Source of the DNA: Bifidobacterium adolescentis ATCC 15703
Lineage (GTDB): Bacteria > Actinomycetota > Actinomycetes > Actinomycetales > Bifidobacteriaceae
Direction of reading: 5' to 3'
Assembly: GCF_000010425.1 (NCBI RefSeq)
Contig: NC_008618.1
Coordinates: forward strand, 1,605,946 to 1,669,945
Length of the DNA stretch: 64,000 bases
Shown: one piece after another, positions 30,465 to 39,879 of the stretch
Position numbering within the stretch: position 1 is the stretch's first letter
Layout: each line of letters opens with the position of its first letter
Program-made: the position numbers and the translations under genes
Notes under the pieces: generated by a model
What the model was told of the DNA's origin: nothing
Seen by the model: the letters and a program-made list of their open reading frames with translations, nothing else
Databases searched by the model: none

Positions 30465-33400
30465 CTAGTCGTTGTCGGATTGCTGCGGAATTCCGTAGCT
30501 CAACTCGGCAAGGATCTCTTCTTCTGTTTTGTCGGGGGCATCCAGCTCCCGGTCGGCCTCGTGAGGCTCACTCACATAGTAGAGACAGGCGTCGATTGCA
30601 TCCAACGGCACCCCTTCCATCGCCGCGAGCAGCAGGCGGTACAGGTCGAGCTGTGCGAGTTTCTCTTTGATTTCGTCCGGTTTGCGTGGTTTTACGCCGG
30701 TTTTCCAATCGACCACGGTGTAGCGTTTCGTCTCGTCCGTTTCGTCGAGACCGCCGAAGAACACCGCGTCGAGTTTGCCGTTGACGATGGTGCCGAGCTG
30801 GGGCATGTCGACGACGAGCTGGCGTTCCGCCCATGCTGGACGTCGTTTTGCCCACGGCGAAGCGACGAGACGACGCTGCCAAGCGGCCAGTTTCCGTTCG
30901 TCTCGCAATTGGGCGTCCTGCGATTGCACGCCGCCGTTGTCCGCGTCGACTTGCGTATCACCTATCAATGCGATCAGTTCCGCACGCGACTGCGCGGCCA
31001 TACCGGCAGCACCTTCCGTACCGCCGATGCCGTCGACGTCCGCATCCGCCATGATGAAACGCTCAGCCCATGCGTGGAACCGCGTGCCGAGCTGTGCCGC
31101 CGGCGAGGCGACGTGCGGAATCGGACGGACCAGACCACGCCAGTAGGCGCGGGAGTCACGCTCGCCCATGGAACCGGCGCGCGCTTGCAGCGAGGTGACG
31201 TTTTGGCGGCCGGCAGCAAGGATACGTTCGCCTTTGGCACGCACGGCCTCGTCGAAGGCGTCCTGCGATTCGCCTGCGTCAGCCGCGTCCGGTTCCGGCA
31301 TGAGATGTTCGTCGGCGACGAGCAGTTTGGCGAGACGCAGCAGTGAGTTTCCGGTTTCCGGCGATGGCGTGGCGGATTCATCGGCAACGTCGCCCTGCGT
31401 TCCCGTGGATTCAGCGATATTCGGTTCGTTGGATTCGACGGCACGTACCTGTTCGGCCGCGGCACGCAGCTTGTCGGCGACATCGGCGCTCAGATCGCAC
31501 GGCCAAGGCAAAGTATGGTCGTCCGAGACCGGTTCGAGCGGCGTGTTCCACGCATCGCCCACCACGGCATTCTCGAAATCGCGGGCGTGTTCGCCTACGA
31601 AATAGCCGTCGGGCAGGTCAAGTCCCAGCGTGTGCGGGGAGCCGTCCACATCGTCGGACAGGTTGTCCGGTTCGCGTACCGCGGTGACGATTCCGTTCAT
31701 CGAATCGCGCGTCTCCAGCCAGAAATTCGACGGCGCGGCGCTTTTCTTTCCCTCCGCCAGGCGGGAGTCGCGGCTCGTCTCGTTGCATCCGCTGTATACG
31801 AGCAGCGCCTCGTAGCGGGCGCGCGTCAACGCCACGTAGGCGAGACGGCGTTCGTCGGCGTGCAGTCGGCGGCCGTATTCCTCCTGTTGCGTCAGGTACA
31901 GGCTTGCCGGATCCATTCCTTCCATATCGTCGACGGCCATGGTTCGCAAGGTGCCGAACACCTCGTCGTCGATCACTTCCGCATCGTCCAATCCGTCGAG
32001 CGATTCCACGGGATTGCCCCCGATGGGCGCGTCGTGCGGGAATCGTGGCAGGATATCCGCGTCGGCGCGCACCGGAACCGGCACCGCGGACGGGTCTTCC
32101 AGCCAAGTGTGGGCTTTTTCGAAGTATTCCGGCGGCTCCCATACGCCGTCGCGCCGACCGCCCGGATGGTCTTCGTCCGTTTTGACGCTCAGGTGGTCGC
32201 CTTGACTGGACGGGAAGGTGCCGTCGCGCATGCCGACCACGGCCACGGCGTCCCATTCCAGGCCTTTCGACTGGTGCACGGTCATGAGCACCACATCGAC
32301 GGGGGTATCTGGTGCGGTGGCGTTGTCGTCGGACGCGTCACGCAGCGAATCCACCCACGAGATGAACGCGCGCAGGCTTGGCGTGCCCTGCGCGGCGATT
32401 TCCTGCAAGTAGGTGTCCACCAGAGACAGCATCGCGTCGAGTGACGAAGCGGCATGCGATGTGGCACGATTGCCGGCATCCGGATGCCGCATCCGTTCGG
32501 CGAGCAGCAGGTCGATGTCCAGTCCGAGCGCGGTGATGGCCGTGCGTACCACTTCCGGCAACGGATGGCCGGCCGTGCGCTGCACCTGTTGGATGACGCG
32601 ACCGGCGTGGATGACGCTCGCGGCTCCCGTACGGCTCAATACGCCGTCGACGAGGTGCCGCAGATCGCCGCGCAGCAGCACGTCGATCAGGAAGACGGCG
32701 TTGGGCACTTGGTCGCGGTAGGCGCGCACGGTGGCGCGGATGTCGGCGTCGGACGGATTCGCATCCGCCTCCACGATGCCGGCCGACACGAGCGCGCGGT
32801 AGCGTTGCGCGGTGTTGAGCCGTTCGGCGATGCCGGCGAGCGCCTGCAGATCGTCGGCGGACAGGCCGAATCGTGGCGTGGCGAGCAGCCGCATGAGCGC
32901 GGCGCTGTCGGTGTGGTCGCATACGACGTGCAGCAGGGCGAGGATGTCTTTGATTTCGGGACGTTCCAGGAGTGCGGCCTGGCCGACGACGAGTGTGGTG
33001 AGGCCGGCTTGTTCCAGTGCGTCCTCGTAGGCTGGCATCTGCGTTTTGGAGCGGAACAGGAGCGCCACGTGCGGACGGTTGTCTTTGGCTCCGTCGGCGA
33101 GCTCGTTTTCGGTTGGCATGTGCAGTGCGATCGCTTGTTTGGCGAAGCGTACGATGGCGTCGATTTCCTGGCCGAATGTGGCGTAGCCGAGCACGCCGAG
33201 CGTACCTTCGGGAGCATTGTCGATGTTGGCGAGCGGGGGCACGTCCACTTCGCGCATAAGCGAGCTGCCGCGACGTCTGGCGGGCAGGCGCAATGGTTTC
33301 GTCAGATTGTTGGCCGCTTCGAGCACCATGCGCGAGTTACGTCGGGTGACGGTCAGCGTGTAGGGCTTGTCGGTGGCGTCGTGGCCGAAGTCGTGTTGCA

Positions 33401-34565
33401 GCATGCGGAATGCGCCTGGGCTGGCTCCTCGCCATGCGTAGATCGATTGGAAGGGGTCGCCGACGGCGTTCACCGCGCTGCGATGGGTGGAATCGGCGTG
33501 GAACAGTGCGGTCAGGAGGGCCGCCTGCGTGGTGGAGGTGTCTTGGTATTCGTCGAGCAGCACGTGCGTGTAGCGTTTGCGGTAGGTGGCTCCGATGGAG
33601 GGGAATCGGGTGACGAGTTGGAATGCGGCGATGGTGAAGTCGCTGAATTCGGCCATGTTGAGGGCGCGTTTTTCGGCGTGGTAGTCGGCCACGAGGTCGA
33701 GTAGCAGGTCGCGTTTGCGGGCCGTGCCGGCCAATTGCGCGGTCTTGTAGACGCAGAGTTGGTGGCATTGGGCGCGGTATTCGCGCATGCGGGTTTCGAA
33801 GGCGGTGTCGGATTCCTTTTTCTTCTGTTTCGGAGCCTTGCCCACTTTCGGCTCGTCATCGGGAACGTCCTCGTCTTCAAGCGCTTTGGCCACTTGCGCC
33901 ACGAACGCCTTATCCCATGCGCGCACGCGTTCCACGGCTTCGTCGAAGCTGGTGCAGTCGCTGCCGATCATGGCTCCTGCGATGGCGTTGGATAGGGTGA
34001 ACACGTTGCCGGCGATGGTGGAGAATTTGCCGAGTTCGTCGCCGCCTTGGTCGAAGGCCATGAGCTGGTCCATGTGCTTGTCGAGCACGGTGTGGATGAG
34101 CTGCAGCGCTCCGGCTTCGCTCAATGGCTGCGTGTTTTGGTCGAAGCCGACGAGCAGGCCGTATTGGCGCACGATGGTTTGGAAGAACGCGTCATAGGTG
34201 GAGACTTCCGGTTTGAGGAAGGCGACGCGTGTACCGCGTCCGGCTTGGTTGCGTGTCACGGCAGCGGAGACGCGCGAAAGCAGTTCGGAGGCGGCTTTGC
34301 GCGTGAAGGTCAGGCCCAGAATCTTCTCGGGACTGATGCCCTGGTCGATGAGGGTGATGATGCGGCGGGTCATGGTGTAGGTTTTGCCGGAGCCGGCGCC
34401 CGCCACCACGACCACGTCCTCGTATGAGGGGGCTTGGATGACGGCGGCCTGTTCCGGACTGTCGGTGAATTTCGGCGTGGCGGCCGGCACAGTGCCCATC
34501 GCATCGCCCTTTGCGGCGGCCCCGTTCGTTGACATGCTTCCGTTCATACCGTTACTCCCGTTCAT
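30465..34565 (-). CDS. adnB: UvrD-like helicase with RecB nuclease domain (AdnB type)
   Basis: A 1366-residue motor-nuclease for processing double-strand breaks. The superfamily-1 helicase motifs are intact: Walker A GAGSGKT (56-62), DEYQDTS (motif II), and later VHQSKGLEWDAV. The C-terminus has a RecB-like nuclease with VVDWKTG and QLDLYRL. It overlaps the upstream adnA-like gene by ATGA, so the two subunits are translationally coupled. In mycobacteria the AdnAB dimer unwinds and resects DNA ends; AdnB is the active motor there. The N-terminal NGSNGMNGSMSTNG is low-complexity, so the exact start among several ATGs is uncertain. Confidence 0.88.
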   Translation of the reverse strand: MNGSNGMNGSMSTNGAAAKGDAMGTVPAATPKFTDSPEQAAVIQAPSYEDVVVVAGAGSGKTYTMTRRIITLIDQGISPEKILGLTFTRKAASELLSRVSAAVTRNQAGRGTRVAFLKPEVSTYDAFFQTIVRQYGLLVGFDQNTQPLSEAGALQLIHTVLDKHMDQLMAFDQGGDELGKFSTIAGNVFTLSNAIAGAMIGSDCTSFDEAVERVRAWDKAFVAQVAKALEDEDVPDDEPKVGKAPKQKKKESDTAFETRMREYRAQCHQLCVYKTAQLAGTARKRDLLLDLVADYHAEKRALNMAEFSDFTIAAFQLVTRFPSIGATYRKRYTHVLLDEYQDTSTTQAALLTALFHADSTHRSAVNAVGDPFQSIYAWRGASPGAFRMLQHDFGHDATDKPYTLTVTRRNSRMVLEAANNLTKPLRLPARRRGSSLMREVDVPPLANIDNAPEGTLGVLGYATFGQEIDAIVRFAKQAIALHMPTENELADGAKDNRPHVALLFRSKTQMPAYEDALEQAGLTTLVVGQAALLERPEIKDILALLHVVCDHTDSAALMRLLATPRFGLSADDLQALAGIAERLNTAQRYRALVSAGIVEADANPSDADIRATVRAYRDQVPNAVFLIDVLLRGDLRHLVDGVLSRTGAASVIHAGRVIQQVQRTAGHPLPEVVRTAITALGLDIDLLLAERMRHPDAGNRATSHAASSLDAMLSLVDTYLQEIAAQGTPSLRAFISWVDSLRDASDDNATAPDTPVDVVLMTVHQSKGLEWDAVAVVGMRDGTFPSSQGDHLSVKTDEDHPGGRRDGVWEPPEYFEKAHTWLEDPSAVPVPVRADADILPRFPHDAPIGGNPVESLDGLDDAEVIDDEVFGTLRTMAVDDMEGMDPASLYLTQQEEYGRRLHADERRLAYVALTRARYEALLVYSGCNETSRDSRLAEGKKSAAPSNFWLETRDSMNGIVTAVREPDNLSDDVDGSPHTLGLDLPDGYFVGEHARDFENAVVGDAWNTPLEPVSDDHTLPWPCDLSADVADKLRAAAEQVRAVESNEPNIAESTGTQGDVADESATPSPETGNSLLRLAKLLVADEHLMPEPDAADAGESQDAFDEAVRAKGERILAAGRQNVTSLQARAGSMGERDSRAYWRGLVRPIPHVASPAAQLGTRFHAWAERFIMADADVDGIGGTEGAAGMAAQSRAELIALIGDTQVDADNGGVQSQDAQLRDERKLAAWQRRLVASPWAKRRPAWAERQLVVDMPQLGTIVNGKLDAVFFGGLDETDETKRYTVVDWKTGVKPRKPDEIKEKLAQLDLYRLLLAAMEGVPLDAIDACLYYVSEPHEADRELDAPDKTEEEILAELSYGIPQQSDND

Positions 34566-37500
34566 GCCACGGTCCTTTCGAATACGGTGTTCTGCTCGCC
34601 TTGGCAGGCCGGGCAGACCCCACTGCCGTACGTTCTGCAGTATCCGACGTGTTCCACGGTCGGACGCGCGGTGATGCGGGTGGCCCGGCTCGCCGCGGCC
34701 GCATAGAAGACGCGGGAGATCATGGTCAGCGACCATACCGTCATCTTCGACCGCGATTCCAGAAGTTGCTTCCAATGTTCTTCGCTGACCTGCGCCGGCC
34801 GTTCGACGTCGTCGAGGCCGCTGGTGAAGACGCTGGCCATTTTGGGCACGTATTTGCGGGGTATGAAATCGCCCGCGTTGATGCTTCCGCCGGCGAACAG
34901 CGCCTGCTGGTGGTACGCTTCGTCGCCTTGCCCTTTGCGTGGCGCGGGGGCCGCGTATTCCATGACGTGGAACAGGGCGCTTTGGGTGATGTCCGGCATG
35001 GTTGCGATCGCCTGCGCGCCGCGTTTTCCGCCGTGTTCCGGGAATGCGAGGCCCAGCTGGTAGCAGACGAGCTGCAGGTCGCTGAACAGGGAGCGTCCGT
35101 TCGGCACTTTGCCGGTTTTGTAGTCGATCAGCCGTACCTGTTCGCGGCCGTCGGCGGTACGGCGGTGTTCAAGACGGTCGATTCTGCCCGACAGGCGTAC
35201 GGTGAGCCGGTCGCTCATGCCGGTTTCCGGCCAGCCGCCGACGAGCGCGCCCATGATGGCGATGAGTTCGTCGCGGGAGATCGGAGCGTTGCCGTCGATG
35301 GCGTTGTAGGCGTCGAGGATGTCATCGAAGTCGAATCGCGCGGCGAACTGCCGTTCCGCTTCGGCATGGTCCAACGTTCCCACGGTGATGTTTTCGGTGT
35401 TGTTCGACGGGTATCCCGTACGGTTCGACTTGACGAAATATGTGGCGATGTTGCGCAATGCGACCGACGCCTTCGCGTCCTTGCCGAGCGCCTTGTACCG
35501 TTCCTCGGGGTCGTCGATGGCGTTGAGGTCGCCACGTAGGGTCTTGTATCGGCCGATCATCCATTGGGTGATTTCGTCGATGTTGTCCTCGTCGCTTACT
35601 GCGGTGTGGTTTTGGGGCAGGTCGAGGCCGGCTTCGGTGGCCTGTTGCGCGACGGTGTGGATGAGCGAGCCGAAGCTGGTGGCCGCGCTGCCCATGCGTG
35701 GGCCGGCGAAACGGTTCTCCAGCATCCAGCACACCGGGCACGCCCACAAACTGTCCACGGCGGATGGAGAAAGGGTGACCACGTCGGATTGGCCGTCTGT
35801 TTTTTCGATGGATTCCGGTTGTTCGATAAGCTTCGCCTTGTCGGCATGCTCCGTTTTTCCGTCAGATTCCATCTTGCCGTCGATTTCCGTCATATCGTCG
35901 GCTCCCGCATGTCCCGTAAGGAACGCCCAATTGTCGGGATTCGCGGCGGCGATGCCATGCGATGCCAACAACGCCAAGGCTTGCGCGGCATCGCGCGCTT
36001 GGGGGGAATCGGCCGGCGCATGGGCCAGCACGCTTCGCGCGGCGGCGACCAGGCCACGCGGGTCGGCCTCCAGTCCCGCGTATTCGCCGGCCTCGCCGAC
36101 CGCCGTGTACACGCGTGTTTCCGCATCGGCATCCCGGTCGCGGTCGAACCATTCCGGCAGGTAGCCGTAGAGGAAGTCGGACGGCACATGGTCTTCGTTG
36201 AGGACCGCGCTTACCGTCACGCGCTCATCGGCGCGGGTGAGCGCCACAAGGAGGCTTTTCTGTTCGGAGGCGAGCACCGCGGCGAGCTGCGCGTTTTCGC
36301 GGCCTGCGGAGGTGACGATGTCGTCGGACAGTCGTCCATGCAGCATGATGTCGGCGAGTTCCTCCCCGCCGAACAGGGTGTTGCGCGGTGAGAGGTTCGG
36401 CCATTGGCCTTGTTGGAACGCAGGCATGAATACTAGTTTCCAATGTTTTCCGGCAGCTCCGGCGGGCGTGGTGAGCGTCACGGCCTGATCGATCGGCGCG
36501 GTGTGCGCCAGGGAGTCGGCTTCGATGGCGAGCGCGCGGACCTGTTCGATGAACGCGTCGATGGTGTGCGCTGCCGTCACGCCGTTCGATTCGCCGCCGG
36601 ACGCGTAGCTGAACAGGCGCATCGCGGTGTCGAGCCGGTCGTTGGCCGCGCGGCCTTCGGCGTTGTTGCGCAACGCCGTTTTCTGCCAGATTTCGGCTTT
36701 GCCGAACGCCTGCCATGCACAGTCGAGCATGTATTGCGGTTCGTGGGATGTCAGGCGTGCCTCCGACCGCAGGGTATCGTCGAGCGCTTTCCACAGGCGT
36801 GCGAAGGCTTGCGCTTGGGGGTCTTTGCGGCCCAGTACGGAGGCGATCGCGTCGAGCACGCGGTCGGTGTCGCCTTCCAATAGCAGGATGTACAGCGCGT
36901 TCATGCCGAAGGATGGTTCGTCCGCGTCCTCAGCGGCACGCTCTCCCGTCATCAGCCGGTCGTCGGTGTCGATTGCCGGCAGGCCCATGTCGGCAGCGTT
37001 TTCCGCGTCCGACGCCGATGCCGCCGCGCGTGCGGTGTGGAAGGCTTCGACGTAATCGTTCCAATCGTCGATCAGCTGTGGCAGCAGCGCGCGTCCGGAC
37101 GTGTCGGACGTGGTCGGATCGGCTGTATCGTCATGCAAAACCGTGGCCAGCGAGCCGAGCGCGTTCATCGCCGATTCGACCACGCACAGCCGAGCCGGAC
37201 GTTCGCCGGGGGTGGTGATCAGCGGCGAGTTCATGATTGATGCGACGCGTGAGCGCACGTATGCGCCGGCCGTGTCGAGGTTCATGGACGAGGTGGCGAT
37301 GCCTTGCCGTTTCAGTTCGGCCAGTTCGATCATGGAGAACAGGCCCTGCACGAACGGTTCGTCCTTGAGGGGGCGGGTCACGCTCGAATAGCGTACGGGC
37401 ACGCCGTCGGCGCGTAGCCGTTCGCCGAACGTGCGCACGGTGGCGTTGTCGTGGGCGATCACGGCCATGTCGTTCCAGTCGCGGCCGTGTTCGAGATGTT

Positions 37501-38641
37501 CGGTTTTGATTTTCCACACCACGTCGTCGAGTTCTTCGACGGTGGAACGGTACATCGCGGCTTCAAGACTGCCGTCGTGCGTCTCCGGTATGGCGATGGC
37601 CGGCATTTTGCCGGGGCGGTTCGCCAGCGCGTCGTCGGTCGATTCCGTGCTGGCGATGGTCAGGCTCACGCGGCTCGTCACCGCGGCCAGGTCCGTGCCT
37701 TCGGCCATATGGGACGGTTCCAGCCGTACCAGTCGCGCGCCCAATCGCGATTGCGCCATGTTGAACAGATATTCAGGGTACGATCCGCGGAACGTCTGCA
37801 CCGCCTCGTCGGGGTTGCCGACGAGCAGCAGACGCACGCCACGGTTGCGCAATGCGGTGAGAAAGTCGAAGCCGGCGAGTGTGGCGTCCTGGAAATCGTC
37901 GACGATGACGAGTTTCGGCAGGTCGGACGTTTCGGCTTCGTTCACGGCGGCCGCGGCGTCGATCATGAGCTGCGAGGCGTCGAGACGGTATTGGTCCGGA
38001 TATGCCTCGTTGATGGCCTGGTTGTATTCGGCGCGCAGCGCGAAGGCGAGCCGCCATTGCACGCGCAGTCGTTCGCGTCGTTCGTCGAGCGTGCCGTGCT
38101 CGTCGGCAGCGCGGGAAATCAGCGCGTCTTCGAGTTCCGGTTTCGCGCCGATCTCGTTCATGCGGGCAAGCATGTCGCGCAGCTGGTTGGCGAAGGCGTC
38201 GGTGGCGTCGTCCACCACCATGCCCGACCAGTCGGCGACCACGAAGTAGGTGCGCAATAGCGCGCAGGTGGAGCATTCGTCGCCGTGCTCGGCATGTTCG
38301 GCATGCCTGGCGAGCACACGGCGGATGACCACGTCCTGTTCGGCCCCGTTGAGCAGTTTCGGCAGGGGTTGTCCGGCATGCGATCGCACGGCGGTCATGA
38401 TGCGGAACGCGACGGCTGGCAGGGTGGTGACGGGGCGCGCCTGCGAGATCGCGGACAGTTCGCGGATCACGGTGTCGCCGAGCCGGTCGGCCACCTGTCT
38501 GCCGGAGACCGTCATCACGGCGTACGCGTCGCCATGCCGCTTCATCGCGGCGACCAGCATGTCCAGCGCGAACCGGGTCTTGCCGCTGCGGGGTGCCCCC
38601 GCAACCAATGTCACGTCATCGAGATCGTCCACATCCATCAT
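34562..38641 (-). CDS. adnA: Helicase-like protein with iron-sulphur RecB nuclease domain (AdnA type)
   Basis: About 1359 residues, partner of AdnB. Walker A GAPRSGKT is intact, but motif II reads VDDFQD, without the Glu of DExQD, so the motor may be weak, as described for mycobacterial AdnA. The nuclease domain has LIDYKTGKVP and LQLVCYQLG. Cys residues in CPVC at its start and in CRTYGSGVCPACQG at the C-terminus resemble the iron-staple cluster of AddB-type nucleases. I chose the ATG ATG pair at 38636-38641, after GGGGAG. An upstream ATG at 38680 falls inside a likely -10 box (TATATG). The promoter region contains three 13-bp repeats. Confidence 0.82.
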   Translation of the reverse strand: MMDVDDLDDVTLVAGAPRSGKTRFALDMLVAAMKRHGDAYAVMTVSGRQVADRLGDTVIRELSAISQARPVTTLPAVAFRIMTAVRSHAGQPLPKLLNGAEQDVVIRRVLARHAEHAEHGDECSTCALLRTYFVVADWSGMVVDDATDAFANQLRDMLARMNEIGAKPELEDALISRAADEHGTLDERRERLRVQWRLAFALRAEYNQAINEAYPDQYRLDASQLMIDAAAAVNEAETSDLPKLVIVDDFQDATLAGFDFLTALRNRGVRLLLVGNPDEAVQTFRGSYPEYLFNMAQSRLGARLVRLEPSHMAEGTDLAAVTSRVSLTIASTESTDDALANRPGKMPAIAIPETHDGSLEAAMYRSTVEELDDVVWKIKTEHLEHGRDWNDMAVIAHDNATVRTFGERLRADGVPVRYSSVTRPLKDEPFVQGLFSMIELAELKRQGIATSSMNLDTAGAYVRSRVASIMNSPLITTPGERPARLCVVESAMNALGSLATVLHDDTADPTTSDTSGRALLPQLIDDWNDYVEAFHTARAAASASDAENAADMGLPAIDTDDRLMTGERAAEDADEPSFGMNALYILLLEGDTDRVLDAIASVLGRKDPQAQAFARLWKALDDTLRSEARLTSHEPQYMLDCAWQAFGKAEIWQKTALRNNAEGRAANDRLDTAMRLFSYASGGESNGVTAAHTIDAFIEQVRALAIEADSLAHTAPIDQAVTLTTPAGAAGKHWKLVFMPAFQQGQWPNLSPRNTLFGGEELADIMLHGRLSDDIVTSAGRENAQLAAVLASEQKSLLVALTRADERVTVSAVLNEDHVPSDFLYGYLPEWFDRDRDADAETRVYTAVGEAGEYAGLEADPRGLVAAARSVLAHAPADSPQARDAAQALALLASHGIAAANPDNWAFLTGHAGADDMTEIDGKMESDGKTEHADKAKLIEQPESIEKTDGQSDVVTLSPSAVDSLWACPVCWMLENRFAGPRMGSAATSFGSLIHTVAQQATEAGLDLPQNHTAVSDEDNIDEITQWMIGRYKTLRGDLNAIDDPEERYKALGKDAKASVALRNIATYFVKSNRTGYPSNNTENITVGTLDHAEAERQFAARFDFDDILDAYNAIDGNAPISRDELIAIMGALVGGWPETGMSDRLTVRLSGRIDRLEHRRTADGREQVRLIDYKTGKVPNGRSLFSDLQLVCYQLGLAFPEHGGKRGAQAIATMPDITQSALFHVMEYAAPAPRKGQGDEAYHQQALFAGGSINAGDFIPRKYVPKMASVFTSGLDDVERPAQVSEEHWKQLLESRSKMTVWSLTMISRVFYAAAASRATRITARPTVEHVGYCRTYGSGVCPACQGEQNTVFERTVA

Positions 38642-38674
38642 GTCTCCCCAGCTTAGCCGAACGGTCCGTCCTGC

Positions 38675-38720
38675 ACTCATATATCACCGGACAAAACGGC
38701 CGGACAACGCAGCCGGACAA
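38675..38720 (-). promoter_or_regulatory. adnAB promoter region with three 13-bp direct repeats
   Basis: TTGTCCGG occurs three times on the minus strand (38713-38720, 38700-38707, 38687-38694), each exactly 13 bases apart. The middle copy supplies a -35 (TTGTCC), with a TATATG -10 about 18 bases downstream. Regular spacing near one helical turn suggests an operator for a multimeric regulator, or promoter duplication. Confidence 0.5.
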
Positions 38721-38796
38721 ACACAACAGACGCCCCAAAAAAGCGGTCAGCCAGAAGGGACAAAAACCTGCGAACAATCCGCGATGCGGAATGCGG

Positions 38797-39870
38797 CTAC
38801 TGCAGGGAGGCCCACACCGTGGAGGAGATGTCGCGGATCTGAGCCTGCGCGGCCGAGGAATCGGGCACGTCGGAACTCATGACGGCAATCACGTACGGAT
38901 GTTCGCCGTAGACGATCGCGGAATCGTTCTCCACGCCCGGAGCCTCACCGGTTTTGTTCGCGCACGCCACGCCTTGCGGCAGTCCGGCCGGGATTTTGGC
39001 GCGGCGGGTCTGCCTGGACATGATGTCGGTCATGCGTTTGCTGTAGCCGGCGGACACCAGCTGCCCACGGTAGGCGGCGGCGAGGAATCGCCCCTGATCC
39101 GCCACGGACGTCTGCTTGGTGGAATAATTGGACAGATCGCCCATCCGGCTGTTCAAATGCGATTCGTTGAACCCGTATTGCGCGGCCACCGAGTTGACCA
39201 CGCCGAATCCGGCGTTGATGTTTCCGGAGCCGAGCCGCTCCACCAGCGCGTTGGTGGCCTCGTTCGAACTGACTGTGATCATCTGTTCCAGCAACCCGTC
39301 CAGCGAGGCGTCTTCGGCGAGCGTGCCCTCCGACACCTTCTGGAAGACGGCGAGCATGACCATGAGTTTGACGACACTTGCCGAATACGATTGGTGGCTG
39401 TTGACCACGGCTGTGGCCCCGCTGTCGAGGTCTTCGACGTACACCTGCCAGGAACCTTGGTATTGCGCGGTTTTTCCGGATAATTGCGATTGCAGCGCGG
39501 CCAGCAGCGTCTGCCGTTCGGCCGTCTGCGTCTTGCGTTCGTCTGCTTTCGGGGTCTGCTTGCGATCGAGCGCGGTATGCTCCGCCGCCGTTTCGCCACG
39601 CGTGGCCGGCTTGGTCGGTTCGTTCGGTTCGGCCGATTTGGCGGAGCCGTCCGCCCCTTTGACGGCGGGGGTCTCAGTCTTCGCCACGGCCGCAGCGGAA
39701 GAGGCCGCGCCATGGCGTCGCGCTCCCGCAATTGCAATGGCGCAGCCGGCGAGCGCCACGGCGACCACGCAAACGGCTGCGATCACCGCGACGGTGATTC
39801 GGCGGCGCCCGTCAAACGCGGCCCTGGATTGTTCCGAAGCCCATCGGGGGTAATTGGAGTGACGTCCCAT
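38797..39870 (-). CDS. Membrane-anchored serine hydrolase of the class A beta-lactamase fold
   Basis: A 357-residue protein: cytoplasmic basic tail, one membrane helix (about residues 24-48), an Ala/Lys/Glu-rich linker to about 120, then an extracellular beta-lactamase-like domain. Active-site motifs are present: SVVK in the YSASVVKL stretch (SxxK), SSNEATN (SxN) and ANKTGEAPG (KTG). The typical Glu-containing omega loop of class A enzymes is not obvious, so a penicillin-binding or peptidoglycan-acting role is as likely as beta-lactam hydrolysis. It lies ten bases downstream of a related but motif-less protein, probably in one transcript. There is a preceding ATG with GGCGG only, so the ribosome site is weak. 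Confidence 0.85.
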   Translation of the reverse strand: MGRHSNYPRWASEQSRAAFDGRRRITVAVIAAVCVVAVALAGCAIAIAGARRHGAASSAAAVAKTETPAVKGADGSAKSAEPNEPTKPATRGETAAEHTALDRKQTPKADERKTQTAERQTLLAALQSQLSGKTAQYQGSWQVYVEDLDSGATAVVNSHQSYSASVVKLMVMLAVFQKVSEGTLAEDASLDGLLEQMITVSSNEATNALVERLGSGNINAGFGVVNSVAAQYGFNESHLNSRMGDLSNYSTKQTSVADQGRFLAAAYRGQLVSAGYSKRMTDIMSRQTRRAKIPAGLPQGVACANKTGEAPGVENDSAIVYGEHPYVIAVMSSDVPDSSAAQAQIRDISSTVWASLQ

Positions 39871-39879
39871 ATCGGCGGC

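Noticed and set aside
38642..38680. Upstream ATG for adnA at 38680
   Set aside because: It overlaps a likely -10 box and lacks a Shine-Dalgarno sequence. The ATG pair at 38636-38641 follows GGGGAG.
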